Origin: an uncultured Pseudomonadales bacterium
GTDB lineage: Bacteria; Pseudomonadota; Gammaproteobacteria; Pseudomonadales; Azotimanducaceae
DNA length: 64,000 nucleotides
NCBI GenBank assembly: GCA_958295875.1
Contig: OY282379.1
Location: 1,302,001-1,366,000 of the forward strand
Reading direction: 5' to 3'
Below are positions 9,845 through 18,897 of the stretch, in pieces. How positions within the stretch are numbered: position 1 is the first letter of the stretch; the number at the start of each line of letters is the position of its first letter. Below the pieces are notes generated by a model. It was not told where the DNA came from and did not search any database. It was given only the letters and a program-made list of their open reading frames with translations. The position numbers were made by a program, and so were the translations under genes.

Positions 9845-11875
9845 GTGGCCTACACGACCAACACGATCCGTAATGTTGCGCTCGCTGGCCACGCCGGCAG
9901 CGGCAAAACGGAGCTCACCGAAGCGCTGCTGCACGCCGCCGGCAAGATCCCCACCAAGGGCTCCGTCGATGCGGGCACCACCGTCGCCGACGCAAGCCCC
10001 CGCGAACAAGCCCTCAAACACTCGCTCAACGCATCGTTCTGTCACCTCGACCACGCCGACGTCCACATCAACCTCATCGATACGCCAGGCTATCCAGACT
10101 TCCAAGGGCGGATGTTGTCCGTGCTGGCAGCGGTGGAAACCGTCGCCGTGGTGGTGAACGCCGCGGCCGGCGTTGAAACCATGACGCAGCGCGTGATGGA
10201 GGCCGCCAAGGAACGCAACCTCTGCCGCATGATCATCGTCAACAAGATCGACGCCGAAGGCGCGGATGCGGGCGCCGTGGCTGCGCAGATTCAAGAGGCG
10301 TTCGGCGCAGAGTGCCTGCCGATCAACCTGCCGGCCGGGGGCGGCGCAAGCGTCGTCGACGTGTTCTTTCAGGATGGCGGCGCGGAAACGGACTTCGGCG
10401 CCGTGGAAGACGCGCACGAACGCATCGTCGATCAAGTCGTCGAGGTGGATGACGACCTCATGGAGGAGTACCTGGAGCAGGGCGAGGTGGCGCCGGAGCG
10501 GCTGCACGAAGCCTTCGAGAAGGCGCTGCGCGAAGGCCACCTGCTGCCCATCTGCTTCGTTTCCGCCGCCACCGGCGCCGGCGTTGCCGCGCTGCTGGAC
10601 GTGTTTGAGAAGTTCATGCCCTCTCCCCTGGAAGGCAATCCACCGCCCTTCGCGCGCGGCGACGCCATCGACCCAGCCGCGGTGTCCCCGGATGCAGACA
10701 AATCCGCCGTCGCCCATGTGGTGAAGGTCGAAATCGACCCGTTCCGGGGCCGTCTGGCCACCTTCCGCATCCATCAGGGCACGGTGCGTCGGGGCGGGCA
10801 GCTGTTCGTGGGCGGCGCGCGCAAGCCCATCAAGGTCGCGCACATCTTGAAGCTGAACGGCGCCCACCACGAGGAAGTCGATGCCGCCGCGGCCGGCGAC
10901 ATTTGCGCCGTCCCCCGCGCGGAGGAACTGTCCTTTGGCGACCTGTTGCACGATTCCCATGACGAGGACGACATTCGCCTCGCGCTGATGCCATTGCCGG
11001 AACCGATGTATGGCCGCGCCATCAGCGCCGACACGGACGCGGACGCGCAGAAGGCGAACGAGGCCCTCACCGTGTTGTGCGCCGAAGATCCGTCCTTGCG
11101 CCTAGACCACATTGCCGCCATGAACGAGACGGTGCTGCGCGCCATCGGCGAAATCCACCTGCGCACCGCTTTGGACGACGTGGCGGAACGCCACGGCGTG
11201 CAGGTGACGACGGCGCTGCCTTCCATCGCCTACCGGGAAACCATCACCCGCAATGCCGAGGGGCATCATCGCCACAAGAAGCAAACCGGCGGCGCCGGCC
11301 AGTTCGGCGAGGTGTATCTGCGCGTCGAGCCGATGCCGGGCGGCGGCTTCGAGTTCGTCGACCAAGTGGTTGGCGGCGTCATCCCGTCCCAGTTCATCCC
11401 AGCGGTGGAGAAGGGCGTTCGAGAAGTGCTTGATGAAGGCGCCATTTCCGGCAACCCGCTGCAGGATGTGCGCGTCACGGTGCATGACGGCAAGCACCAC
11501 TCGGTGGACTCCAAGGAGATCGCCTTCGTCCAGGCTGGCAAGCGCGCCTTCGTCGATGCCGTGCAGAAGGCGTCGCCCATCGTCATGGAACCGGTGGTGG
11601 ACGTTTCGATCACCGTGCCGGAGCAGTGCATGGGCGACGTCGCCGGAGACCTCTCCGGCATGCGCGGTTCGGTGAAAGGCGCCAACGTGCTGCCCGGCGG
11701 CCGCACCGAGATCGCGGGGCAAGCGCCCCTGAAGGAGATTCAGGGCTATCACTCGCGCTTGAAATCCCTCTCCGGCGGAGAAGGCACCTTCACCATCGCC
11801 TTCAGCCACTACGCCCAAGTGCCGGCCGCGGAACAGTCGGCCCTCGTGAAGTCTTTCCGTTCCGAAGACGAGTAG
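9845..11875 (+). CDS. elongation factor G-like GTPase (EF-G2 type)
   Basis: A 676-residue translational GTPase of the EF-G-like group. The G1 P-loop is GHAGSGKT (residues 15-22) instead of the AHIDAGKT form of true EF-G. G3 is DTPGYPDF and G4 is NKIDAEGAD. Domains II-V follow, with the EF-G domain IV region around HHRHKKQTGGAGQFGEV. The GTG start at 9845 is chosen because a strong GGGGAGGGG ribosome site ends about 5 bases before it; an upstream in-frame ATG at 9770 would add an implausible leader. These paralogues (for example TTHA1498 of Thermus) bind GTP, but their role is poorly defined. It is not the main fusA, which normally lies in the str operon. Confidence 0.85.
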   Translation: MAYTTNTIRNVALAGHAGSGKTELTEALLHAAGKIPTKGSVDAGTTVADASPREQALKHSLNASFCHLDHADVHINLIDTPGYPDFQGRMLSVLAAVETVAVVVNAAAGVETMTQRVMEAAKERNLCRMIIVNKIDAEGADAGAVAAQIQEAFGAECLPINLPAGGGASVVDVFFQDGGAETDFGAVEDAHERIVDQVVEVDDDLMEEYLEQGEVAPERLHEAFEKALREGHLLPICFVSAATGAGVAALLDVFEKFMPSPLEGNPPPFARGDAIDPAAVSPDADKSAVAHVVKVEIDPFRGRLATFRIHQGTVRRGGQLFVGGARKPIKVAHILKLNGAHHEEVDAAAAGDICAVPRAEELSFGDLLHDSHDEDDIRLALMPLPEPMYGRAISADTDADAQKANEALTVLCAEDPSLRLDHIAAMNETVLRAIGEIHLRTALDDVAERHGVQVTTALPSIAYRETITRNAEGHHRHKKQTGGAGQFGEVYLRVEPMPGGGFEFVDQVVGGVIPSQFIPAVEKGVREVLDEGAISGNPLQDVRVTVHDGKHHSVDSKEIAFVQAGKRAFVDAVQKASPIVMEPVVDVSITVPEQCMGDVAGDLSGMRGSVKGANVLPGGRTEIAGQAPLKEIQGYHSRLKSLSGGEGTFTIAFSHYAQVPAAEQSALVKSFRSEDE

Positions 11876-11960
11876 AAAAGCCAGTGACAAGCCCAATGCC
11901 GCGAGCGGTGGCGCCCGACGCGGCGGCGGGCGGTAGCAACGCCCACAGGAGGCGCTGGCC

Positions 11961-14606
11961 ATGCCGACCATGAAGGCTGGCGCTCAGCCGGCATCCGTGC
12001 CACTTTCGGTGCCATTGGACGCCGCCGCGGCGTTCAGCGCGGACGTTGTCGGCGGCAAGGCGGCGGGGCTGGCCCGGCTCTGCCAAGCCGGGTTGGAAGT
12101 GCCAGCCGGCGTCGTCCTGACGACAGCGTTCTTCGCCCCGTGGCTCCAAGCGATGGCGGCCGACGAGGCGTGGCCGGCGGCGCTTGCCGCGGCGGGCTCG
12201 GGCAACGCGGACGCTGCGCTCGCCCAAGCCTGCGCGGCGGCGCAGCGCCAAGCGTTAACCCTGCCCCTTGATGCCGAGCGCCAAGCCCTCCTCGACGCGA
12301 TTGCGCCCCAGCTCGGCGCCGAGGCTTACGCCGTCCGTTCGTCGTCACCGCAGGAAGACCAAGCCGCTGCTTCCTTCGCCGGCCTCTATGAGACGGTGCT
12401 CGACGCGACGCCAAACACCCTTGAATCGGCGGTGCGCCAGTGCTTCGCCGCCTGCTTGAGCGAACGGGTGCTGCGCTACAAACTCGAACGCGGCGTGGCG
12501 GACTTGAACCCCGCCATCGCCGTCATCGCCCAATGCCAAGTCGCCAGCGACGTTTCGGGCGTGGCGTTTTCCATCAACCCCCTCACCAACGACTACGACG
12601 AGTTGCTCATCAACGCGAGTTGGGGGCTTGGCGAAGCGCTGGTGAGCGGCACCGTGACGCCGGATTCCATCGTGGTGGACAAGGTGCAAGGCACCATCGT
12701 CTCGCAACAAGCCGGCGACAAAGGCGGAGACCGCCCAGACGAACTGTGCCTCTCGCCGACGCAGACCGACGCCATCTTGGCCGCGATGCGCCGCGTCGAA
12801 GCGTTGTTCGACGATCCCGTGGATGTCGAATGGGCCTTCGCCGGCGGGCGCTTGCACTTGCTGCAGGCGCGGCCGGTGACGGCGTGGGTGCCGCTGCACG
12901 AATCCTTGCTCACCGAACCCGGCGCGCCGCGACGGCTCTACGCCGACGGCTACCTCACCGATGCCATCACCATGAGCACCGCCATCACGCCGATGTCCGA
13001 GGACGTGACCGGCCTCATGTACAAGCTGTTGGTGGAGTGGATGTTCGGCACCCCGTACACAGAAGCCAACGCGGCGCGCGTCGGCATGCACACCATGAAG
13101 TGCCGCCTCTATCTCGATGTCTCGATGTACCTGCACTTGATGACGGCGCCCGGCATGGCCGAGGCATCTGCGCTGAAGAATCCCATGGCCGCCGCGCTCC
13201 TCGCCGCGCCGGAAACGCAGCGTTATCGGCCCGCCAAGCCCCTGCCCCACGCCCGCACCCTGCGTGTGGTCGGCGCGATGCTGGGGATGTATTGGCGCAT
13301 GCGCGGCATGTTGTTTGGGCTATTCGCGCCGGCGCTGCGGCCGCGGCGCTTCCAAGCCACCTACGAACGCGCCATCGAGGACTTCAACGCCTCGATCACG
13401 CGGCCCCTCGACCATGCAAGGCCCGTTGCCGACGACGTGCTGGAGAGCATCCGCCGCGCCGGCGACGCCATCGCCGTGTCGTCCTTGCCGGCGTTCGCGT
13501 ACTGCCTTTACCAACAGTGGCGCATTCGCAAGTTGGCCAACCCCAAGTCTGCGGAGCAGGTCGCTTGGGCCAACACCCTGTCCACGCCCTACCAAGAAGA
13601 CATGATCGTGCAGATGAGCATGCTCCTGCACGACATGGCGAAGCTGCTGCCACCCGCCGAGTTCGATGACATCGCCGCCTTGGAGGGCAAGCTCGGTGAA
13701 CGCCGGTTGCCGGCGCCGTTCTTGGCCAAGTGGGACGAGTTCCTAGCCCAGTACGGCTGCCGCGGCCCCTTGGAGATGGAGCTCGCCAATCCCAAGTACG
13801 GCGACGACCCCAAGATCGCGCTGCGGCAGATGGCCAGCCTCGTGGAAGCCGGCGCCGGAGACCCACACGCATTGGCGCGGCAGCAAGCCGAGCGCCGCGA
13901 GGCGGCGCTTGCGGGATTGCTTGCCGCGCTCTCCCCGCGCAAGGCGCGTCGGCTGCGCAAGAGCCTAGCCGGCAGCGCGAAATACGGCGCGGCGCGGGAA
14001 CTCTTCAAGCATCACGTCATGCAGGTTCACGCGCGGGCGCGGGGCTTGTTGCTGCACCAAGCCGAGGCGTTCACGCAGGCGGGGCGGCTCGATCGCCCTG
14101 AGCAGATCTTCGAGCTGACCACGGAAGACGTGGAGCGCGCCCGCCAAGACGCAACCTTCGATTTGCGCGCCGCGGTGGCCGAGCGCGGCGCCCACTATCG
14201 AAAGCTCACATCCGTGCGCCACTTCCCGATGTTCATCGACTCTCGCGGGCGCATCCTGCGCACGCCGCCGGTGATCCAGGATGGCGCCTTCGTGGGCACC
14301 GCGGTGTCCCCAGGCGTTGCCAGCGGGCCGGTGAAGGTGCTCAACGACCCGTTCGAGAAGCCCATTCATCCCGGAGACGTGCTAGTGGCCGTGACGACCG
14401 ACCCCGGCTGGACGCCGCTCTTCATCAACGCCGCCGCGGTGATTCTGGAGCATGGCGGCGAGCTGCAGCACGGCGCCTTGGTGGCGCGTGAATATGGCAA
14501 GCCCTGCGTCACCGGCATTCAGGATGTGACCCAGCAATTCAACGACGGCCAACGCGTGGAGGTGGATGGCGCGGCCGGCACGGTGCGCGTTCTGCAGCCG
14601 GCCTAA
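11961..14606 (+). CDS. PEP-synthase-family phosphotransferase, rifampin-phosphotransferase architecture
   Basis: An 881-residue protein with an N-terminal PPDK/PEP-synthase ATP-binding domain (about residues 20-310; VGGKAAGLARL, AVRSSSPQEDQAAASFAG, QARPVT), a large unassigned middle region, and a C-terminal swivelling phosphohistidine domain with the mobile histidine at H837 in GGELQHGALVAREYGKP. The C-terminal PEP-binding barrel of true PpsA is absent. This order (ATP-grasp, substrate domain, His swivel at the extreme C-terminus) and length match rifampin phosphotransferases and the related 'PEP synthase' paralogues. It therefore probably moves phosphate from ATP to a small molecule or lipid-like substrate; which one is unknown. 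A good AGGAGG site (11947-11952) precedes the ATG. Confidence 0.8.
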   Translation: MPTMKAGAQPASVPLSVPLDAAAAFSADVVGGKAAGLARLCQAGLEVPAGVVLTTAFFAPWLQAMAADEAWPAALAAAGSGNADAALAQACAAAQRQALTLPLDAERQALLDAIAPQLGAEAYAVRSSSPQEDQAAASFAGLYETVLDATPNTLESAVRQCFAACLSERVLRYKLERGVADLNPAIAVIAQCQVASDVSGVAFSINPLTNDYDELLINASWGLGEALVSGTVTPDSIVVDKVQGTIVSQQAGDKGGDRPDELCLSPTQTDAILAAMRRVEALFDDPVDVEWAFAGGRLHLLQARPVTAWVPLHESLLTEPGAPRRLYADGYLTDAITMSTAITPMSEDVTGLMYKLLVEWMFGTPYTEANAARVGMHTMKCRLYLDVSMYLHLMTAPGMAEASALKNPMAAALLAAPETQRYRPAKPLPHARTLRVVGAMLGMYWRMRGMLFGLFAPALRPRRFQATYERAIEDFNASITRPLDHARPVADDVLESIRRAGDAIAVSSLPAFAYCLYQQWRIRKLANPKSAEQVAWANTLSTPYQEDMIVQMSMLLHDMAKLLPPAEFDDIAALEGKLGERRLPAPFLAKWDEFLAQYGCRGPLEMELANPKYGDDPKIALRQMASLVEAGAGDPHALARQQAERREAALAGLLAALSPRKARRLRKSLAGSAKYGAARELFKHHVMQVHARARGLLLHQAEAFTQAGRLDRPEQIFELTTEDVERARQDATFDLRAAVAERGAHYRKLTSVRHFPMFIDSRGRILRTPPVIQDGAFVGTAVSPGVASGPVKVLNDPFEKPIHPGDVLVAVTTDPGWTPLFINAAAVILEHGGELQHGALVAREYGKPCVTGIQDVTQQFNDGQRVEVDGAAGTVRVLQPA

Positions 14607-14646
14607 GCGCAACGCGCAACCCGAGCGGCTGGGCTTAGCCAACTTC

Positions 14647-14678
14647 AAGCGCCAAACCGCCTATTGGCGGGAGCGCTT
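14647..14678. terminator. hairpin between convergent genes
   Basis: Nested inverted repeat: outer arms AAGCGC/GCGCTT and inner arms CCGCC/GGCGG around a TATT loop, placed exactly between the stop codons of the convergent phosphotransferase gene and aroB. There is no long T tract, only TTT on the plus strand, so intrinsic termination is plausible but unproven. Confidence 0.4.
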
Positions 14679-15782
14679 TCAGGAACCGCCCGCTTGGGCG
14701 CGAAACGTCTCCAACGTCTCGAAGATGGCCCGCCGTGGGATGTCGGTGGTCACGAACACAGCGCCAATCGCGCTCGGCAGCACCAAGCGGATGCGCCCGC
14801 CGAACGCTTTCTTGTCCATGGTCATCGCCTCGATGATGGCATCGCTCTCCAAGGATGGCGGCGTCACCGGCAGGCCGCAGCGCCGCAACAGGGTGAGAAC
14901 GCGCTCCACGTCATCCGCGCGCAAGCGGCCGCAGTTCGCGGCCAAGTGCGCAGCCATCACCATGCCGATGGCCACGGCTTCGCCGTGCAACAGCGTTTGG
15001 TAGTGCGTCAGCGCTTCCAGCGCGTGGCCGAACGTGTGGCCGAAGTTCAGGATCATGCGCGTGCCGGCTTCGCGCTCGTCTGCCTGCACCACCGCCGCCT
15101 TGATCTCACAGGAACGGCGAATGGCGCGGACCAGCGCCGCCGGGTCCCGCGCGCGCAGCGCTTCGACATTGGCTTCAATCCACGCGAAGAACTCGGCGTC
15201 GTGGATGACGCCATACTTCACCACCTCAGCGAGCCCGGCGCTGAACTCCCGGGGCGGCAAGGTGTCAAGCGTTGCCACGTCCGCGAGGACGCAACTCGGC
15301 TGATGGAACGCGCCGATCAAGTTCTTGCCACCGGGATGGTTCACGCCGGTCTTGCCGCCCACCGACGCATCCACCAGCGACAGCAACGTGGTGGGCACCT
15401 GCACGAAGCGCACGCCCCGCTGATAGATGGCCGCAGCGAAGCCGGCGACATCGCCCACCACGCCGCCGCCCAGCGCCACCACTGTGGTGGCGCGGCTGTG
15501 CCGGGCGGCCACCAACTTGTCGATGATGGCGGCAACGGCATCGAGCGTCTTCAACGCTTCGCCATCGCCGATGGTGATGACATCCGCGCGCACGCTTGCC
15601 GGCAAGCTCTTGAGCAGGGGCTGAAGGTAGTGGGCCGCCACTGCTTCGTTGGTGACGACGAGCGCCTCAGCGCCTTCAATGTGGCGCTCCAACAGCCCGG
15701 CGCTGCCTAAGAGCCCGGCCCCAATCCAAATCGGATAGGCGCGCTCGCCGAGGTCGACAATGAGTGCTTCGGCGCCTTTCAT
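14679..15782 (-). CDS. aroB: 3-dehydroquinate synthase
   Basis: A 367-residue enzyme that cyclises DAHP to 3-dehydroquinate, the second step of the shikimate pathway, in the cytoplasm with NAD and a divalent metal. The NAD-binding signature is ALGGGVVGDVAGFAAA, followed by VPTTLLSLVDASVGGKTGVN, the lysine/glutamate-rich EVVKYGVIHD, and the metal-binding histidines of the NFGHTFGHALE motif. The start at 15782 (MKGAEALIVDLG) overlaps the aroK stop by four bases (ATGA), so aroK and aroB are translationally coupled; an upstream in-frame start would lie inside aroK. The aroKB pairing is typical of proteobacteria. Confidence 0.96.
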   Translation of the reverse strand: MKGAEALIVDLGERAYPIWIGAGLLGSAGLLERHIEGAEALVVTNEAVAAHYLQPLLKSLPASVRADVITIGDGEALKTLDAVAAIIDKLVAARHSRATTVVALGGGVVGDVAGFAAAIYQRGVRFVQVPTTLLSLVDASVGGKTGVNHPGGKNLIGAFHQPSCVLADVATLDTLPPREFSAGLAEVVKYGVIHDAEFFAWIEANVEALRARDPAALVRAIRRSCEIKAAVVQADEREAGTRMILNFGHTFGHALEALTHYQTLLHGEAVAIGMVMAAHLAANCGRLRADDVERVLTLLRRCGLPVTPPSLESDAIIEAMTMDKKAFGGRIRLVLPSAIGAVFVTTDIPRRAIFETLETFRAQAGGS

Positions 15783-16297
15783 GCGTTGCGCGTGGCGAGC
15801 TGCGCCACGATGTCCTCCGAGATGGCGCGCGCGGAACTCGCGGCCACGCACACATCGATGTGCGCCGTTTGCCGATAGAGTTCGACGCGCTCTGCGCTCA
15901 AGCGCTGAAACACGGCTGCTCGGTCCACGCCCTTCAGCAAGGGCCGCCGGTCGTCATGACGCACCCGCGCCAGCAGACGTTCCACCGGCGCATTGAGATA
16001 CACCACCATGCCCCGCTCGCGCAGGCGGCGACGGTTCGCCGCGCGCAGAATCGCGCCACCGCCGGTCGCAACCACAACGCCATCTGCTTGCGTCAGCTCG
16101 TCCAGCACCGCCTCTTCGCGATCGCGGAAGCCGTCTTCGCCCTCCACATCAAAAATCCAAGCCACGTCCGCCCCTGCGCGCGCTTCAATCTCCCGGTCCG
16201 TGTCCCTGAACGGCAGCCCAAGCGCCTTCGCGACGCGCCGGCCAACAGTCGTCTTGCCCGAAGCCGGCATCCCGATGAGAAAGACATTGCCAGCCAT
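15779..16297 (-). CDS. aroK: shikimate kinase
   Basis: A 172-residue P-loop kinase that phosphorylates shikimate at the 3-hydroxyl with ATP. Walker A is GMPASGKTTVGRRVA, the shikimate-binding residues are in DTDREIE and FRDREE, the TGGG loop is VVATGGGAI, and the lid arginine region is RPLLKG. Size and order are normal. First gene of the aroK-aroB minus-strand pair, with a four-base overlap into aroB. The distance to the next upstream minus-strand gene is about 110 bases on the far side of divergent-looking sequence, so its promoter is probably just upstream of 16297. Confidence 0.96.
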   Translation of the reverse strand: MAGNVFLIGMPASGKTTVGRRVAKALGLPFRDTDREIEARAGADVAWIFDVEGEDGFRDREEAVLDELTQADGVVVATGGGAILRAANRRRLRERGMVVYLNAPVERLLARVRHDDRRPLLKGVDRAAVFQRLSAERVELYRQTAHIDVCVAASSARAISEDIVAQLATRNA

Positions 16298-16410
16298 GGC
16301 GGCGACGGCGCCTCAACGAGCGGCTTGGCCGGCGGCAGCGGACGGACGCGCCGACGGGCGAACGCTCACGGCCATCCCGCAAACGCCGGTCGCGCGATAG
16401 CGGCGCACCG

Positions 16411-17409
16411 TCATAAGCGATAGACCCGTTCCGCCACGCCGTGGAACATCGCGTGCTGCTCGTCCTCGCTGAAGTCCGCGACGAGTTTCTTCATGCCGTT
16501 CCACATCACATGGTACGAGATGGAGAGCTTATCGACGGGGAAGTTGCTCTCGAACATGCAGCGCTCCGGCCCGAAGCACTCGATCGCGTGCAGGTAGTAG
16601 CGCTTCTGCGCGGCGACGAACTCGTCGGAAGTGGGCGGGCGCTCGCGCTCGTGCCAGCCGAAGCCGTTGTCCGGCATGGCGAGGCCACCGAGCTTGGCCA
16701 CCACATTGGGGCACTCGGCGATGGCCGCAATGTCTTCCCGCCACTGCGTGAAGATCTCCTCTTGCTTGCCGGCGTACGCGCCGACGCCGAGCGGCGTGCC
16801 GAAATGGTCGAGGATCATGGTCGTTTCCGGCACAGCGCGGGCCAACGCCAAGAACTCCTTGTTCTGGTGGAAGAAATGCCAGGTGTCGTAGGTGTAGCCA
16901 AGGCGGCCCAAGGTGCGCGCGCCGGCACGGAAGCTCGCGTCGCCATAGGGGCACGGCTCGCCGCGGCCCCGGTTCCAGAGCGTGCCTGTGGCGTCGTAGG
17001 CACCGGCGTGGCGAATGCCCCGGAAGAGGCCATTGCCGGCAGCCTCATGGGCCGCCAACGCCTCCTCGAGGGCCTCGCCGGCGAGGAGGTTCGCGTGGCT
17101 CACGATGCCGGCGATCAGGCCTTCGCTCTGCCCCGCGGCCCGAGCGACGAACTCCGTTTCGCCCACTGGCCTCAAGTGTTCCGGCCCGTCCTGCCTGTAA
17201 CTCGCGCCACAGTCGATGAACACCGTCTTGGCGATGTTGTGCCCGGATGTCGTGTCGGCGCGCAGGTCCGCCAAGGCGTAGGCGCCAAACCGCAACGGCT
17301 GCTCCCACAGGTGATGGTGCGGGTCGATGATGGGACGCGCCGGATCCACGATCTCTTCCTGCACCAAGCTCAGCCAAGTGTCTGGGCGCAACGTCAGCGT
17401 GTCTGGCAT
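16411..17409 (-). CDS. amidohydrolase (TIM-barrel metal-dependent hydrolase)
   Basis: A 332-residue member of the amidohydrolase-2 / COG3618 family (2-pyrone-4,6-dicarboxylate lactonase-like). The N-terminal metal motif is IIDPHHHLWEQP, later histidines occur in IVSHANL and LDHFGTPLG, and the C-terminal signature is CMFESNFPVDK. The family hydrolyses lactones, amides or related bonds; the substrate is not predictable here. The start at 17409 has a strong AAGGAGGAG ribosome site a few bases upstream, which favours it over an in-frame upstream start at 17448. It is transcribed away from the GST-like gene. Confidence 0.85.
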   Translation of the reverse strand: MPDTLTLRPDTWLSLVQEEIVDPARPIIDPHHHLWEQPLRFGAYALADLRADTTSGHNIAKTVFIDCGASYRQDGPEHLRPVGETEFVARAAGQSEGLIAGIVSHANLLAGEALEEALAAHEAAGNGLFRGIRHAGAYDATGTLWNRGRGEPCPYGDASFRAGARTLGRLGYTYDTWHFFHQNKEFLALARAVPETTMILDHFGTPLGVGAYAGKQEEIFTQWREDIAAIAECPNVVAKLGGLAMPDNGFGWHERERPPTSDEFVAAQKRYYLHAIECFGPERCMFESNFPVDKLSISYHVMWNGMKKLVADFSEDEQHAMFHGVAERVYRL

Positions 17410-17586
17410 GGCTCCTCCTTGCGGATTGACAACAGCATTGTCACCCATCCGCCGGACGGCGGAAACGCTGGGCGCGCGGTTCCCTCACGGTGCCACTCGA
17501 TCCCGTGCCGCAAACGAAGCCGACCTCTCGCCAAAACGTCGCCCGTGGTTTGCCCTACACTCGCTTCAGTTCGAGGAGGAAGACAC

Positions 17587-18186
17587 ATGCAACTTTTTTG
17601 GTGCCCGGGAACCCGGGCGCAACGCGGAGCGTGGATGCTGGAGGAGACCGGGCTGGACTATGAGCGCGTGACCATCGACATCCGCGACCCAGACGTCCCG
17701 CGAGACCCGCGCTTCGCCGCGGCGAGCCCGATGGGCAAGGTGCCGGCGCTGGCGGACGGCGCGGTGGGGCTGGCCGACTCCGCGGCGATCTGCATGTATC
17801 TCGCCGATCGCTACCCAAGCTGTGGGTTGGCGCCGGCAGTGGACGACCCGCGCCGGGGCGCCTACCTCTATTGGATGGTGTACACGCCGGGTGTCATCGA
17901 GCCCGCCATCGCGGAGCGTCTCAACAACATGACGCCGAACCGCCTTTCCTCCGGCTGGGGAGACTTCGACGCCATGATCGAAACCCTCGTCGCCGGCCTA
18001 GGCGACAGCCCGTGGATTCTCGGCGACGAGTTCAGCGCTGCCGACGTGATGCTCGGTTCGAGCGCACATTTCATGAAGGCGTTCGGGCTGCTGCCCGACG
18101 TGCCGGCTCTTGAAGCCTACCGCGAGCGCTGCATGGAGCGGCCGGCTTGCCAGCGCGCGCTCGCGATGGAGGCAGATGAGGTCTGA
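17587..18186 (+). CDS. glutathione S-transferase family protein
   Basis: A 199-residue GST-fold protein. The N-terminal thioredoxin-like domain begins MQLFWCPGTRAQRGAWMLEE and includes the cis-proline region PMGKVPAL and the glutathione-contact acidic/serine pair in LADSAAICMYLADRY. The C-terminal all-helical domain includes LGDEFSAADVMLGS, the N-capping box typical of GSTs. Expected role is glutathione conjugation, peroxide reduction or isomerisation of an electrophile. A GAGGAGGA ribosome site lies six bases before the ATG at 17587, which fixes the start; a much longer open frame upstream is antisense to the amidohydrolase and is not credible. Confidence 0.88.
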   Translation: MQLFWCPGTRAQRGAWMLEETGLDYERVTIDIRDPDVPRDPRFAAASPMGKVPALADGAVGLADSAAICMYLADRYPSCGLAPAVDDPRRGAYLYWMVYTPGVIEPAIAERLNNMTPNRLSSGWGDFDAMIETLVAGLGDSPWILGDEFSAADVMLGSSAHFMKAFGLLPDVPALEAYRERCMERPACQRALAMEADEV

Positions 18187-18300
18187 GCCCGGTGCGGTGC
18201 GCTGCGACTGTGCGCACCGGCCTCCCACTCTCGCCGGTTGGTCTTAACGGCGCTTGCCGCTCGGTAGGCTGGGAACCACTGTCATTGAGGAAGGCCGCCC

Positions 18301-18786
18301 ATGTCCGCTGATCCGATTGCCAGCCACCCGCGCCTGCCTTCTGGCTATGGCTTGCCCGAGGGCTCGCCGCTCATCGCTTGGGGCGAAGTACACGAACGCC
18401 TCGCCGCGGCCTTGCACTACTGGATTGCCTTGGTGCTCGGCAATGGCAGACCAATCACGAGGCCCATCGATGGCATGTGGGTGGGCAACTGCCTCTACTT
18501 CTCCGGCGACCCCGCTTCCCTCTGGCGACGCGCCTTGGAAGCGAACCCCGAAGCGAGCCTCCATCTTGAAGACGGCGAACGCGCTGTCATCCTCGAAGGT
18601 CGGGTGGGCAAGACCACGCCCGATGCGGCCCTCGCCGCCACCCTCCATGACCAAGCCAACGGCAAGTACGAATGGGCCAGCGCGCCCGTCTCCGCCTACC
18701 AAGGCGAGACGCTCATCTTCCGTCCCCGCAAGGCCCTCGTTTGGAACTTGCTCTACAAGGACGCAACCCGCTTTACCTTCGCTTGA
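18301..18786 (+). CDS. pyridoxamine 5'-phosphate oxidase family (FMN-binding split barrel) protein
   Basis: A 161-residue PPOX-class protein. The split-barrel pattern is seen in ALHYWIALVLGNGRPITRPIDGMWVGNCLYFSGDP, then a second half with VILEGRV and the conserved FRPRKALVWN near the C-terminus. Such proteins bind FMN, F420 or haem and reduce or oxidise small molecules; many are uncharacterised. GAGGAAGG precedes the ATG by about nine bases. It stands alone between the GST and the restriction-modification-like pair. Confidence 0.75.
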   Translation: MSADPIASHPRLPSGYGLPEGSPLIAWGEVHERLAAALHYWIALVLGNGRPITRPIDGMWVGNCLYFSGDPASLWRRALEANPEASLHLEDGERAVILEGRVGKTTPDAALAATLHDQANGKYEWASAPVSAYQGETLIFRPRKALVWNLLYKDATRFTFA

Positions 18787-18897
18787 GGGTTGGCGCAGAA
18801 CGGAGGACCAACCGGAAGTCGCAGCAAGGGACGCACGGAAGCGTTGGACAGCGGCCACACCAATTGATACTGTAAAAATAGACATGCAACGGATCGT
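18787..18897 (+). promoter_or_regulatory. putative promoter of the methylase-nuclease pair
   Basis: The 110 bases before the methylase contain a local AT-rich patch (CAATTGATACTGTAAAAATAG at about 18861-18881) unlike the surroundings. TTGGAC followed 16 bases later by GATACT is a possible sigma-70 pair. The patch marks the left edge of what looks like an inserted two-gene module. Confidence 0.3.
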
